Translations under genes and position numbers: made by a program | Shown: one piece after another, positions 49,285 to 62,037 of the stretch | How positions within the stretch are numbered: the first letter of the stretch is position 1 | Layout: each line of letters starts with the position of its first letter | Notes under the pieces: generated by a model | Database searches by the model: none | Told to the model about the DNA's origin: nothing | What the model saw: the letters and a program-made list of their open reading frames with translations, nothing else | Source: Montifringilla adamsi | Lineage: Eukaryota > Chordata > Aves > Passeriformes > Passeridae | Direction of reading: 5' to 3' | Assembly (NCBI GenBank): GCA_017590115.1 | Contig: JAGGNK010006670.1 | Coordinates: 216,083 to 280,082, forward strand | DNA: 64,000 bases

Positions 49285-52200
49285 AAATTGTTTTAGCCAA
49301 AGGCTGAAGATTTTTGCAGGGAAATATGAATATACGTCTTTTAACTGAGGTAAAATATCTCAGCAGTCGCATAAGCAAATGCTTCACTTTGGTTCACTGT
49401 TCAATACAATCCTTGTAAGCTGTCACAACACTTCATAAGAACTGTATTTTAGGAGCCAAATACCCCCATTTTCACAAAGCAACACACTTCCTCTGAACTA
49501 CTTTCCAACCACAGTTCCCATTTTGTACTGCAAGAAGTCCCTGAAGTAATCTGTGCCGCAGTACAGACAGGGAATGCTGACCCATTGAGGTGAGCAAAGT
49601 ATGAGCTATTTGCACTTCAAATGGTGGCAAAATCACAGTTGTGCCTTAGAAAAATACAGCTTAGAAAAAAACTCAAAAATTTAAAACTACAGTTTTTAAC
49701 TTTGAGCTGTCCCAAGATGATACCTCTTGGTTTGGTTAAATAAACCAAGACATTGTAAATCATATTGGAACAACTTGAAATAAATATTTTGCATTTTATT
49801 TTCAATCAAGGATTTTTCATGTTTTAAAGGAAAAATACAGTCTTCCAAGATGAGTAGGGACACATTTTAATAATCTCTACTATTTATGTAGTGGTCCAGT
49901 TTATTCTAGTACAAACTGGGTTTAAACCTAGCATACAATTGTGAAATCAAATTCTGGGCCAAGTGACCATATACTCAGGTCATAAACTCCATTCTCAAGT
50001 TTAGTACTGTGGCCTGAACTGCCAGTACAGGATGTCATACACTGGCATGTCACATAAGGTCCCTGGGATACCCTACTCCTCCTTCAGCTCAGTGCAGGGC
50101 AATGCAGAAAAGACCTTCAACTCTTTACTATGCCCTTGCTCATACAAAATTGCAGGGTTTCCAGTTTATCTGGGGAAGGATTTTCAAGGAAGACATTATG
50201 ATATGCAGTTGAGAAAATCCAAACCCCTTTAAGTATGTATGTATGTATGCCAACTATAGTAATAAAAATAAGGATGACTTCTACTTCACAGTTTCCCAGA
50301 TCTGCATAAGCTTTGTCTGCATACTTTTACATACTCATTCCTCCAAGGTAGTAGAGTAAATATATTTATGCCATTTATATGTGAGTTTTCCTCCGGTTTG
50401 TTAAAGCCACAGAAGCCACAAAGCAAATTTTTGGATTCCTGTTCTCCTTTTCATCATGGGTCAAATGTCTCTTCAAATCCCATAGCTCTTTGTGAGGCAG
50501 TTTTGGTATGCTTGGATAAAACCAAACACAAGTAAAGTAAAACACAGTTTTCCTGAGCATAATAGATAATTGCTTATTCTGGAACAACTCCACACATTAT
50601 TAAAACCATACTACTACCATAATTAGGTTAAAAAAAGAAAAATAAACCACACAGACCCATGGTTGTAATTATGTTTATCTTTATGTAATATCTTGTTATC
50701 AGTACAACTGCTGCCCTGCCATTAAGTTGCTTGGTCCCTGAAAATTTACTGACAGGCACTAGTGAGGGATGTATGCACCAACAAAGTTACTCATCCATGC
50801 TCCAGCCCCCACGCTCCCTCCTTGAATTCTTTCATTATTTCTGTAACACTTTGTTTGCTGTTAGGATTACGTGATTTATTTGTTCAGATTGGGAAGTCTC
50901 TTCTTGATGAGCTGCTGTGTTCAGTAAACAGCTCCCAACAACAAACAAGGATTTAAATAATCACTGTGTAATCAGTAGGCACCAGCACATCGAATCTCAT
51001 CTCTTCAAATCCAGGTAGCTGTCTGTCAAATCATGTTTATGACGCTAAAAGTTAGATGCTTAGCTACATCAGAAGCATTCCACTCACTTCCTAAGAAGTT
51101 TCAGTGAATTCACTAGAAAAGAGTAATGGCCTTCCTGGGTTTGCATCAATTCTGTTGCAATGTGACAGTCTTGAACTTACCATGAAAGTTCCAAGCAGCA
51201 CAAGGAGTAACAAGACCAGAGTACTGAGCAGTACTGACTGGCTATCCCCCTGTCTGTTTTGTGCCTAGGAGGGAATATTAGAATGAATAATCAAGTAACA
51301 GTCCAACAAAATTCAGCCCAAATTAAACACCTTTCCAGCAGCTGCAGTCAGTATCTTTTGGGTTTAGCAGCTTATTTGATACAGAGATGCCCACAAGCTC
51401 TCAAGGAGCTCAAACAGTAATGAAAGGAACATCTGAACTACAAGGTGTATGCACACATCAGCGAGTGACTCCAAACAGTAGATGGACACAGGCTATTCAC
51501 CAAGTTCTTTAATATGAAAGGATGCTTAGTATTTAATCTATAAAGAGGAGGTGAAGAGTAGGTAGAAGGAAAACATATTAGATGAGATAAAGAAAATCCT
51601 GACTATCAATAAAGAAAAAATAAGCACTTAAAGTGATCTAGAGCATAGAAAGCGATTTTTAAATTACTTATCTGATTAGTGGGAGCTAATCTGTCAAGTA
51701 GAAACAAATTCACATAAATATTCCATAAATTAAATATTCTCTTGTCATTGAAGCCGCTTTCAATTGTTGGTGGAGATTTTTTTTCATCAGAAGGAGACAG
51801 ATTACTGCATTGATTTCAGCTTCCAGAATGCATTCTCTAATTACGTAATTTTAATTGTCTGGCATTTTATTTGTATGAATTTCAAAGGTATTGACATGAG
51901 TTAGAAAGAAAATCCAATCTCAACTCTGAAAAAGAATCAGCTGCAATCCTGTTAGGCAGTTTACTAAAACACAAGCTGAAGCATGTGCTTAAGCCCATAT
52001 ATACTCAATAAAGTGTGTAACCTATGTTTCGTCTTGCCCAAATGGGACTGAACAAGTGCAAAGCAGCACATGAACCTACACCTCTGTCCTTGGAGCTGTT
52101 GAAGGTGTGCACTGCGCTCTACCAAGGCATGCAAGAAGAAAGACTCGGGGATCTCATTAACATTTCAAGAATTTGCTGCTCAGCTGCTGTTTGTTTTCTC

Positions 52201-54200
52201 TGACAACCAAATGTTATGCAGAGCACTTTTGCCAGCTGCAATCTGATTAGGTATCACCTTTTCCATAACACTGCCAAGCCAGTCAAACTCTGGTATAGAG
52301 AGAGCCTAACCTTTTGTAGATCTCATAATAAACAACTCCAAGTTTCAGGAGAAAATCTCTGATAGAGAGAGCCTGACCACAGCTTGTAAATCAAAGCACT
52401 CAGATAAGATGTGAGAGCCAGACCTCTCAGAGTTGATCATACTGACAGCTGAGCTTTGAATTCTTGCTTTATACATCACTTCCTTACCAGGCATCTGCAA
52501 AATCAGGATTTGTAAGCCAAGGGGAAAAAAAAGAAGACGTAGTTTTATTTTGGATTTATTGGTATGATTTGTAAATCTGTTCTAGGACTTACAGATCTGA
52601 TTTAAGATTTGTTAATCCCGTTTAGGATATGGAAATTTTTTCTCTGACTTACCATGTACTGAAAAGCTTCAGTGAAAACCAAACTAAAAATTACTGGTTT
52701 AAAAGATGGTTCATAAATCAAGGGTTTGCAGTTAAGATTTGTTGGCAGGTTCTATAAACCGCACAGTGCATTTATAACTCTGCCTCTTACAATGGCAGAT
52801 TTATAAATCCAACTTGCAAATTGTCAGACAACTGTTATAGGCTCAATTCTAATCTGAGAAACAACAGATGTGCTCCTCCGTGTTTCAAAATCCTGTTCTT
52901 TTCCATTCCTGCGTCTCCTGCGGCCATCTCGCTTGCACCAAGGAGGAGAGAAGGGAAGAAAAAGACCTCCTGTATCACAATCACCCTGCCAGGAAAGGAA
53001 GAAAGGATCTGGGAAAGGAAAAACAGGAGATGAAATGAGGGTTACAGTTCATGCATCCCGTTGCACACCCTTCTGGAGCGGCCTGAGCTAAAAGCTCCCT
53101 CCTGCAATTTCAGCTGGTACCTGGGGGCGTAAAGACATCAGGTAATCCTAACGAATTTCCTGGTTGCCAGGCTGTGGGCACGGTGAAAAATTTAACTTCA
53201 TATACACAACAGTGGAAAACTGGGCCTAGCAGGAGCAAACTAGAGCAAGTTGAGGATTTTTTCCAACACTCCCAATGATGTCTGCCTGTCTTATCTCAGA
53301 TTACAATGAGGAACTTCTGGGAGAAACCCTGGCCCTGTGACAGCAAATATCCCGTTGATTTCACAAGGATAGGATTTCACCCTATAAAAAGGGCATTGGC
53401 CAGATTCACAGGAATGCTCTGCCTGCCCCACATCACCCTGGTCACAACAAGCACTGTAAACTCACATCTCTGCTGCAGCAGCCACCTCTGACCAGGGAGG
53501 AGAACAGGGAGCCAGAAGCCAGGGCTGTGGCAGCATCCTGAGGCTCCAAGTCGCTGCCAGCAGCTGTGTCTGCCCTCCCCACAGCCCTGCCCACGAGGAA
53601 AGTGCAGAAGGCAGCATTCCTCAGTAATTACAAGAAAATTTACACATGTACTGGGAGTTAGTACTACTTCCTTTCAGGCAGTTTTACAGTAGCCATCAGA
53701 CTTTATCCTGAAGCTGAGGGTAATAACAATGAAATAATAGCACTATTAAATAGCACCATTTTTTTTCCTAGAATGATTGTTTTTTGTACGGTGTGAAAAC
53801 CGTTTTTGGTAAGCAACAGCTACTTCTAGATCCTATGCAGGAGGATAAAATACATTGATGCCTTCTGACTTTTTCTGAATGTGAAGCTTCTTTGACTTGA
53901 CCCTCAGAAAAAGTCAAAAGTTTTTGAAAGTAACCAAACACATTTTATTGTCTACAATATTTGAAATTTGGTTTTTTTTCTCTACTATATTTTGAATTTC
54001 AAAGTTTCATCAGTGACTTCCTGTTCTCTATTATTGCAATGTGGTTTTTTCCCTTGAATTACTTGTTGCCTTGGATTTCTTACAAAACAAAATAAATATG
54101 AAGGTGCTAGCAAGTATAAATTTCATAATTTCTCCTTTCATACTGGCCATTTTTAAAGTCAAAGATCTGATAATTGGAAAACTCAGCAAATATTCATGAG
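49285..54200. other. Non-coding stretch, no gene seen
   Basis: Contains a (GTAT)4 run at 50233-50249, a quiet AT-rich block at about 51640-51900 with the palindrome ATTACGTAAT at 51840-51849, a trace of an old dispersed motif at 51960-52010, and a degenerate cluster of GATTTGTAAATC-like words at 52540-52820. At 53330-53385 a 'gttgatttcacaaggataggatttcaccct' type segment looks like another old dispersed motif. No coding signature. Confidence 0.5.
50233..50249. repeat. (GTAT)4 microsatellite
   Basis: Four tandem GTAT units inside an AT-rich flank. Confidence 0.85.
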
Positions 54201-54208
54201 TGTGCATG

Positions 54209-54240
<32 letters not shown>

Positions 54241-54247
54241 CATATAT
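54201..54247. repeat. Compound (TG)n-(TA)n microsatellite
   Basis: A TG run with one CA interruption (54201-54217), then eleven TA units (54219-54240) and a short CATATAT end. The minus-strand 89-codon frame with alternating tyrosine and isoleucine is produced by this repeat. Confidence 0.95.
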
Positions 54248-54914
54248 GGAGCTAAATTTTCAGGTACTTTAAGTACATAGAGGATAAACTGCATGTTCAA
54301 CTGACTCTAAATACTATTACAGGGGGAATTGAAGCAAGCAGTGCAATTAGAAACAGGAAAATTTGCTTCCATAGCTTGGCACCTAACTGAATACTCAATT
54401 CCACATGCAAAATAATTCTGAACTAGAGGATGGAATTGGGAGAAAAATGGTTAGTGTTCTATAAAATGCTAAGTCAGCACTTTATATACTATACATTTAA
54501 AATGTGTGAAAATCAATGCATGAAAACAGATGTCTTTTTTTTCTTTTTCATTGTGTATTCTAAAGTATAGAGCCTCTCTCTCCCCTCATGCATGTCTGAC
54601 AGACACAGAGACCTACAAAATTTGGCCTTTTCCCTCATGTTTAGCCTAAATGAAAAATGGTAAGAATATATTTGCAAGGAGAAATAGTCTGTGGGAGGCC
54701 TCTGAAAGTCAGCTCTCACATCAGAGGTGAGCAACTGTAGCTACAGTAGGGTAAACACTATAAAAAATTGCTTTAACAAACAAATGGTACAATTTAATAG
54801 AAATCGAGGTTTTTCACATAATTATCTTGCAGGTGATGAATGAAACAAACCTTTACAGACAGTAGCCCAACTGATCTATTGCAGTGCTGGAACTAACTGC
54901 TATTTTCCTCGTTC

Positions 54915-55003
54915 CTTCTTCTCTTCTCTTCTCTTCTCTTCTCTTCTCTTCTCTTCTCTTCTCTTCTCTTCTCTTCTCTTCTCTTCTCTTCTCTTCTCTT
55001 CTT
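54915..55003. repeat. (TTCTC)n pentanucleotide microsatellite, about 17 units
   Basis: An essentially perfect homopyrimidine array of TTCTC units, about 86 bases long; the other strand is pure purine GAGAA. It has mirror symmetry, so intramolecular triplex (H-DNA) formation is possible. The arginine/glutamate/lysine-rich minus-strand frames (60 and 114 codons) and the serine/leucine/phenylalanine plus-strand frame come from this array and are not proteins. Confidence 0.98.
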
Positions 55004-55473
55004 TGGGGGACACAAGAACACTTCACCCATGTCAATAAAACTCAGAACCAACGTAGAGGCTATTCTAGACTGAAAGCAAAAGGCACTTCTTAATGTGCCC
55101 TGCAGTCCCAGTGCTCTGACTGTCCACCTCAGCAGACAGAACAGGCCACATCCACCTTCTTGGGTTTCCTTTAAATGGAGAGACACAGGAGGGACAGGGA
55201 TGTAGCTGCAGCTCTCTCCATAGAGAGCAGCAGGCAAACTTTCTCAGGCATTCTTTTGGGGAAAGCTGTGAGAAGATCAGAAAAAAAGAATGAGAAACAA
55301 TTCTTATCTCTACTTGCTCTACATGTTGTTGTGCACTTGTGGAATGTGTTATGAAGATTTGTTTACCAAAGGGTGATTTCTTAATTGGACACTGGTGATC
55401 GTGTTTAGATTCATGGACCAATTAGATCCGGATCTCTGTAAGGGTGATGAGTTTCTTAATAAGAATAGTATAG
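55004..55473. other. Non-coding spacer between two microsatellites
   Basis: About 470 bases, with a small hairpin (GCTCTCT...AGAGAGC near 55210-55228). A 118-codon minus-strand frame has no domain I recognise. Confidence 0.5.
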
Positions 55474-55539
55474 TAAAATAAAATAAAAATAAAAATAAAA
55501 TAAAATAAAATAAAATAAAATAAAATAAAATAAAATAAA
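55474..55539. repeat. (AAAAT)n microsatellite
   Basis: About thirteen units of AAAAT, two of them expanded to AAAAAT. It is followed by GTAATTAATC. Confidence 0.95.
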
Positions 55540-57608
55540 GTAATTAATCAGCCTTCTAGAATCATAAGGTCAATGCTAATTATTACCTGGCTGGGGACCT
55601 ACAACAACACAGGGATGTCCCCTGAAGCACAGTGTGACCTGGGAACTCTGGAACCCAGGGTAAGAGCCAGCAACACAGCCAACAACCACTATAACTGGAG
55701 TTCTTCTCTGAGAGTGTAAAGTATCTGTTGCTAAGCTCTCTTGGCAAAATCAAAGAAAATAAAAGGGATTTTCTATAGCTGCAGTACAAAGAGCACATTG
55801 CAAAATCATAAAATCTATAGCATGAGAAGAGGAGTAGGAAGCACAATATTGTGGCTGCAATTGTACAGGTTTATGGAGCAATGAATTTCAGCTCTCCAGA
55901 GGACCAAAGACCTAACAGTGAGCATCTTTTATTTAAAGTTTAAGTTGAAAGATTTAGGTTTAATTTTAACCGAACATTTTCTAAAATTTTAAGTGTCAAG
56001 AGCACCATCTGATCTACTCCAGCATCAGCAGAGGTAAAGGTCAAGGGAGTAGAAATGATAGAGGACAAAAATAGTGGCAAGAGAGAGAAACTTCCTTGCT
56101 TGCCTGTGAAGTAAAGACAAATACCTACCAGGCTACCAGCAGAGAAGCAGATCATTAGCCTATGGTCTTCATTTTTCTGCTCTAACAATACCAAGCCTAG
56201 CAAGAAAAACAACTCTTCAAGGAACTGAATACATTCTACTCCCATCCTACCTAAGCTTTTTGCTTTATCAGTCCATTCATCTTTCTTTCCAGAAAGATGG
56301 ATCTAACATGCTCACTGCAATTATTAGCAAAATCTCAGGTCATCTAGGAACAGTAGCTACACAGCGCAATATACTTTTTCTATGGAAAAATCCATACATT
56401 GAATACATTTGCATACATTTGAGTTCAATTAAATTCAAAACTGGAAAAAAAATAAGAAGTACTAAAAATTCTAAACAATTTTTTACATATAGTCCTTCAC
56501 CAGCAGTGGTAGCAGTAAACATTTTTATTGAAGGTTTCAAAAGCTATGAAATGAGGCAAAAGTGTCCTAATAAAGCTTTGATAAGTTTGTCATTTACCCT
56601 GTTAATTTTTTTCCAAAGGCCACTTCAGCAGACATGATTAGACTACAGCTCCATGGGAGCAGTGGAAATTAGCTTCAATGTTTGTCTCATTGATGAAGTT
56701 CTGAGTATGCTGGTGGAATTGCAATAAGCATATGTGCTTAATAATAAGCACATGTGCTGCTTGTCATCTTGAAAGCAAACTCTTCAGCTAAATCATCTGA
56801 TCCATTCCTTTGCAATTCCCTTCCCCCACAACTGGCTGGATAAATCAAAACAGGTCTCCTGAAAGTGTCTGTACTTAAGTAACAACTATAAGGACTTGTC
56901 CTTCTTCTGGAAAGCACTGGACATTACAAGTTTAAAACACCTGATGCGTTTATCTTTCCACCTATAGGGGCTCACATGGGTTTGAGAGTAAGGATGCCTC
57001 ATTGTTCATTAAGAATCTAAAGCTGACCAAGGTTTATGTCAGCCTGCCAGCTAATATTCACTTTCCTCTTCAGGACAACAGTAAAGCTGGAGCACAGAAA
57101 TTTAACACAGGTGGAAACTCTACTATACAAACCCCAAAGAAGCAGGGGAAAGGCTTTCCCTTCAGCCAGATGTGGGACTGACCCCAGAATCACAAAAAAA
57201 TTCTAAGTGAACTGTGATTCTATCCAAATCTCAAACACTAGTGTCATGAGACCTTTGGCCCAATAAAGGAAATTCTGGATTCTAGCAAGACTGTCAAAGG
57301 CCTTGTTATTTATTCTGTACCATGGTTTGAAACAAATGTCCTGTCTTACACAGAAAGGAAAGAGTGCTAGCTAATTCAACTTCTACCCATATCATTACAA
57401 TGCTGCTGCTCTTCTGTTGCTGAAAAACACCTTCAAAGTCAGGTGTGGAAGGCAGATGAATGTCTACATTTAAATATTTCGCATGGGACCTCCCAAGGAG
57501 TTAAATACAGCTTTCCATCCCTCTTCCCAGATGTGAAAAGCTGGAAGGATTGCTAGTTCAAAACATTTCATGGCAGGAGTAAAGTAGCTGGTTGGGCTTT
57601 GCCTTTGC
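55540..57608. other. Non-coding stretch, no gene seen
   Basis: Frames up to 125 codons (56260-56637) without domains. A 20-bp tandem near-duplication lies at 56723-56760, built around CATATGTG and CACATGTG E-box-like words. No mobile element recognised before the LTR-like block. Confidence 0.5.
56723..56760. repeat. Tandem near-palindromic 18-20 base repeat
   Basis: Two units start AATAAGCA and share ATGTGCT. The first holds CATATG and the second CACATGTG, both E-box-type hexamers. Each unit is close to self-complementary (AAGCAyATGTGCTT). Confidence 0.85.
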
Positions 57609-58158
57609 TGTGGTGATGCACGTATACCATTCCTCCCGCTGGGCCTGTATCCCACCCTGCAGTGGCCACCAGTCCCTGACATGCTGGAGTCAATGCTCCA
57701 CATTCCCCTCCTGGAACCCCAGTCCAGCCCCAGGATGGTCAAATGACTGGAAGTCCCACCTGGAGGAAGGGGGAAGGGCCCACAAAGTCAAAAGGTATTT
57801 AACCCAGCATGGCAAGCATGTGTGCCCTATGGCCTCTTGGAATGTCTATCAGCTGAACACCACTGGAACTAGGAGTGGTACCAATACTTGCTCTTTTCTA
57901 TACTTTTTCTGTCTCTTTTTCTCTTTCTTCTAAGTCTCACTCCTTGAAGCTTTGAGATAGGTAAAATGAAACGAGCTTGGAGTTTGCTAAGTTGAATGGG
58001 CTAAGATAATGCCTTTTGAAATGCTTTATATTGATTAAATGCTGCTCTAAACTTCTGCCAAAACCCTCTGATTTTCTAAAGTTGCCACTAAAGTTCTTTT
58101 TGTTGTTTTGACCTCTTGAGAGTATCTTGTCTGTATTTTTCCTGTAACTCAGAGTACA
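57609..58158 (+). mobile_element. Probable solo LTR of an avian ERVL-type endogenous retrovirus
   Basis: About 550 bases start TGTGG and end AGTACA. They hold, in order, a GC-rich U3-like part, a TATTTAA box at 57795-57801, a pyrimidine-rich stretch (57880-57935), and an R/U5-like end with ATTAAA at 58034-58039 followed by 'ctgccaaaaccctctgattttctaaagttgccac' type sequence and 'cttgagagtatcttgtctgtatttttcctgtaac'. I remember closely similar 3' ends from chicken and songbird ERVL LTRs. No internal gag/pol sequence, second LTR or clear target-site duplication was seen, which suggests a solo LTR left by recombination. The exact borders are uncertain. Confidence 0.5.
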
Positions 58159-60309
58159 TAAAATACCCTAAGCTGCTGTCAGAGGCTCGTTGAGCAAGTT
58201 TCCTGGGGCCTTAGACCAGGACACCAGAGAAAAATGCTGGAACTCTGGCTCTTGATGAAGCATGACCAAATTTCTATGGCTTCATAGGTTGCTCTGTCAA
58301 CTGAGCCAACCTAGCGCATAATGTGAGTGCTTTTGGTGCATTTCAGTCACAACTGCTGACATACTTCTCAGCAAAAAATATATTGAAGTTTGACAAGCTT
58401 AAAATTTGGCATTAAACTTTTAGCATTTTACATTAAACTGAGGTGGGCTAAAAGCACAAAGGTAACTGTGGCAGAATAACTTCTCAGGTCATCATAATAA
58501 TTGTGACTACTTGAGCCCCAAGCAGTGATAACTCAAAAGTTTGAAAACACTTCAAAAGTTCCACTTTATTGAAAATTGAGAGAAAATACTTTAACCATTA
58601 CAGAGAGTAAAATGATAAATGGATCAATCTTTGCTAGCAAACAGTAGTAATTAGGTCATACCTCATTTCTTTATTAGAGAAAGACTTTGGTGTTTAATCA
58701 TCATTACATAATCACTTAGTCTTCTCCAATCTCTGCCCTTATAGATATTGTAAACTTGGTCCCTGATGCTTCAAATGGTTCTATGCAGGAGGAACCCCAT
58801 GATCAGCTATTTGAATCAACTACACAATTCTTGCTTCATACCATATTTTCCTTTTACAGTGTGTGTCCATACGATAACACAGATAAAACTCCCTGAAGGA
58901 TTCTAAGAGAAAAGTTCAAAACTGAAATGTCTTTATATGAAGACACTGCTACAAAAATGAGAGAGTCTGAAATCACTAGTAAGGCACAAGACAAAGCACA
59001 GCCTACGGCATAATACCATCTTGGAGAATGTCCAATCGCCCTCCATTGTCTGAAGACAGATGTGCAATTCACCAGATGGACCATGTGTTTGCTTTAGCAC
59101 AGATCAGTATTGAACTGCTCATTTTCTGAAATAAGCCTCTGAAATACAAAAAGAATGGGAAACGTAATGAATGAGTTCTTAGAGAAATAAACAATGTCAA
59201 ATCCTCTGAGCCTATGGTTTTCCTTCATGACAGACATTGTCTTAAGCCCACTTCCTCCTAAAGGAACCCAGAATGTTCTTATTGACTGGGAAAAAGCCAG
59301 TCAGCAGCCACTTATGAGGTCAGTAATGATAAAATCAGTAAGACTTACTCTAACAGGAATTTTTCTTTCCCAGGACTTTGAAAATTATTTTGCCTTACAG
59401 CAATTACTACAGGGAGGAAAATGAGATGTTGCCTCTGTCAGCTTCCTTAGTGAGACAAGGCGAGTTCACACTTCACCACCTGATAACAAATAGCTCTCCA
59501 TGAAACACAGGCTCACCTTCTCTTCAGGGGTATTGCACTCTTCTACTTTTCACAAGGAAAAGGAAAAGCAAGTAAAAAGTGTTAAATGTTTCCAAAAACC
59601 CAAAGACATTTTAATTGGAATAAAAACAGCTTCAGGGTAGGGTGCCTTTTCTTTAGGCATTTTAGCGCATGTAAAACAAGTTTCCTTCTTAACCACAGGC
59701 AGTAAGACCTAAGGCCATTTCAAAGGTCTAATGACAGCCCAACACTATATTTTAAAACTGGAAACGCTTTACCATGGTCTTTACCTAAGGGTCCCCACTG
59801 GAGGAATCAGAAAAATAGCCAAAGGAAACTCAGCAGGACTGCTTTAATAAAAACATGAACATACCTTCCAAGCTCTTGTCTTTCTTTCCCACATTTACCT
59901 TTTCTTTTGTTAAATCTGATGGAAAACATTTGGTTGAGCCTCTAAGCCTCCTTCTGCTCACACAACTAAAACTGCAAAGCCTCCTGAGCAGCCCTTCAAG
60001 CCCTGTAAGCTCCCAGCATCAGCAGAGTGCTGCAAACTCAGGACTCTACACAGTGAAAATCACCTGCCTGACCCAGCTGCTGAGCAAATGTTATCATTCC
60101 TAGGTCATTGCAGCTTCTTTTTAATTTCCTTTGGTGCTTGGCTATAGTTATCACATTTGTCTTCGGTAAGACAGGGAGAAACCTGCTGTTGCCAAAAGGA
60201 GAATTTCTCCTTCCTCCTTTCTGCAGGTACATTCACTCAGCAACACAGTCCTGTCTTCTCAATTTCAGCAGTCCTGATGCACTATGAACTCTTCCCCTCT
60301 CCTTTTCTT

Positions 60310-60311
<2 letters not shown>
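58159..60311. other. Non-coding stretch, no gene seen
   Basis: AT-rich. Frames of 76-82 codons on both strands have no domain. GC-richer DNA at 59940-60080 has no repeat signature I can name. Confidence 0.55.

Positions 60312-60353
<42 letters not shown>
60312..60353. repeat. Poly-T tract, T42
   Basis: Uninterrupted T42 preceded by CTTTTCTTTC. Read on the minus strand, the sequence to the right (60354 onward) would be the 3' end of an insertion, but it has no AATAAA-type signal in the right place. The phenylalanine-rich end of a 69-codon frame is an artefact of this run. Confidence 0.95.
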
Positions 60354-60356
<3 letters not shown>

Positions 60357-62037
60357 CTTTTGCTAAGCCGTCTTTGGCCATTCATTGTGCTGAAGCAGGG
60401 GAAAACTGATAGCAGTGGTAAACAGGGAATGCAAGAGCCAAACTACCCCTTCTGGCATCTGGAAGCTGTTGGAGCAGAACAGTTATCTTGTCAAATAACA
60501 TCCTTGTATGACACACCCTTTCAACTTCTTTCTTCCTCGGGTTCCATTCACAAGGTGTCAGATAACTATTTGGTAGTTAGAAATTAAAATAAATAGAAGG
60601 TCCCACAAGCTCTGTAGACAAGAAACACTAGAAAAGATTGACAATACTAAATAGGAAGTTGTCAGCAGCCACTGAAAAGTATAACATAACATAATGGATT
60701 CAAGCTCCAAAAATTCCCCTTTCACAGGATGGTTTTTCACAGAGTTCCTGGTTTTCTGTTTCCTACACCAGTGGCTGAAAAAGTACTAACCTTTTGAACT
60801 CATTCTGCTAGCTGAGCAATAAAAAGAAAGGGAGGAGGCTATCAGAGCCCTCACAACAGAGCACAGACAACACTTATCATATACAACCATGGAGATACGC
60901 ATGGGAGGAGGGCTCCATGCCTCTTCAAGCTGGACACAGAGGTTGTGTCCTGTAATAATATTTCTGGCAGAAAGTGCCCATACAAGCAGGATATATTTCT
61001 CATGCACAGAATGAAAACCAAAATTAAACCAAAGAAACCACAGAGCTTAATGGAGATAATTAGGTACTTTTATGACCCAATACATCCCATCTAAAGTACA
61101 TGTTGGAAACTGTTCTTGTCCTAAATTTGCCTGGTTTTCTCCATTAGGATAAAGAGAAATTATCCTGGCTAGTTTAGGTGTAGTGGTTTCTATCCCAAAC
61201 ACATGAAAGGCAAGGTGCAACACTTGTCAAAGGTTGTAACATTATCCTAAGGCAAACATGGTGTGACTTAATCTAGGTTGGAGCTCCATAAGCATACCCA
61301 AATACCTTCACTTCCTTAGCTCTAGGTTTCCTTTTCTCATTCCCATCCCTCTGATGTGTCCTTGACCACAGCTTCTTTTACCCCATACACTCTTCTTTCC
61401 CATTTCTCTTCTAGGGATGCCTCCTCCTTTACCATTGGCTCTCACTGTATTAAAGCGTATTTGGGTTGTTTTTGTTGGCCTGTGTGCAAGGAGATGTGAG
61501 ACATATCTGCTGCAAAGCCTTCTAAACTAAAAATCACTAATCTGCGATGACAGGTGACTAGACTCAGTGACTCAGGCAGTGCCTTCTGTATAAAATCTTT
61601 TGTTCCAGGCAGAGAGCAGATTTTTTACATGCCAGTTTTCACCTTTCTGTTATGGAGGGCCAGTATGCACTGCTAAAGCACTGCAGTATTACCAAAACCA
61701 TAAAAAATATATTTATTCCTAATGTCCTCTGATTGCCTTGTAACTGTAAAAGTAATAAAATGGCATTTATATGAACACAATGAATGAATTTTGAACAGAC
61801 ATGACTGAGATGTAAATACAGGTGTTGTTTTCTGACAGCTTCTTAGTCTGTTGCTGTCCTAGTCTCAGCACTACTACCCCAATAAATATTCCATATCATA
61901 AGCTAAGTGGCCATTACTACCCACTCAACATAGGCATTAGTATGTACTCTTTATGTGCAGTATATAGAAAACTAGTGGAAGAAATAGGGAGGAAATTACT
62001 TTTGGTTTTGTATTTAATAGAGCGATTTTCTTTATAA
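60354..62037. other. Non-coding stretch, no gene seen
   Basis: No recognised gene or repeat. Frames of 60-77 codons on both strands lack domains. Confidence 0.55.

Noticed and set aside
52540..52820. Cluster of GATTTGTAAATC-like words considered as a tandem repeat
   Set aside because: Spacing and sequence vary too much to define a unit; probably chance in AT-rich DNA.
54031..54300. Minus frame with alternating tyrosine and isoleucine, then histidine and threonine
   Set aside because: Produced by the TA and TG dinucleotide repeats.
54853..55237. Minus-strand frames rich in arginine, glutamate and lysine (60 and 114 codons)
   Set aside because: They are translations of the GAGAA microsatellite strand, with no independent coding evidence.
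60157..60366. Frame ending in a long phenylalanine run
   Set aside because: The run is the T42 homopolymer read as codons.
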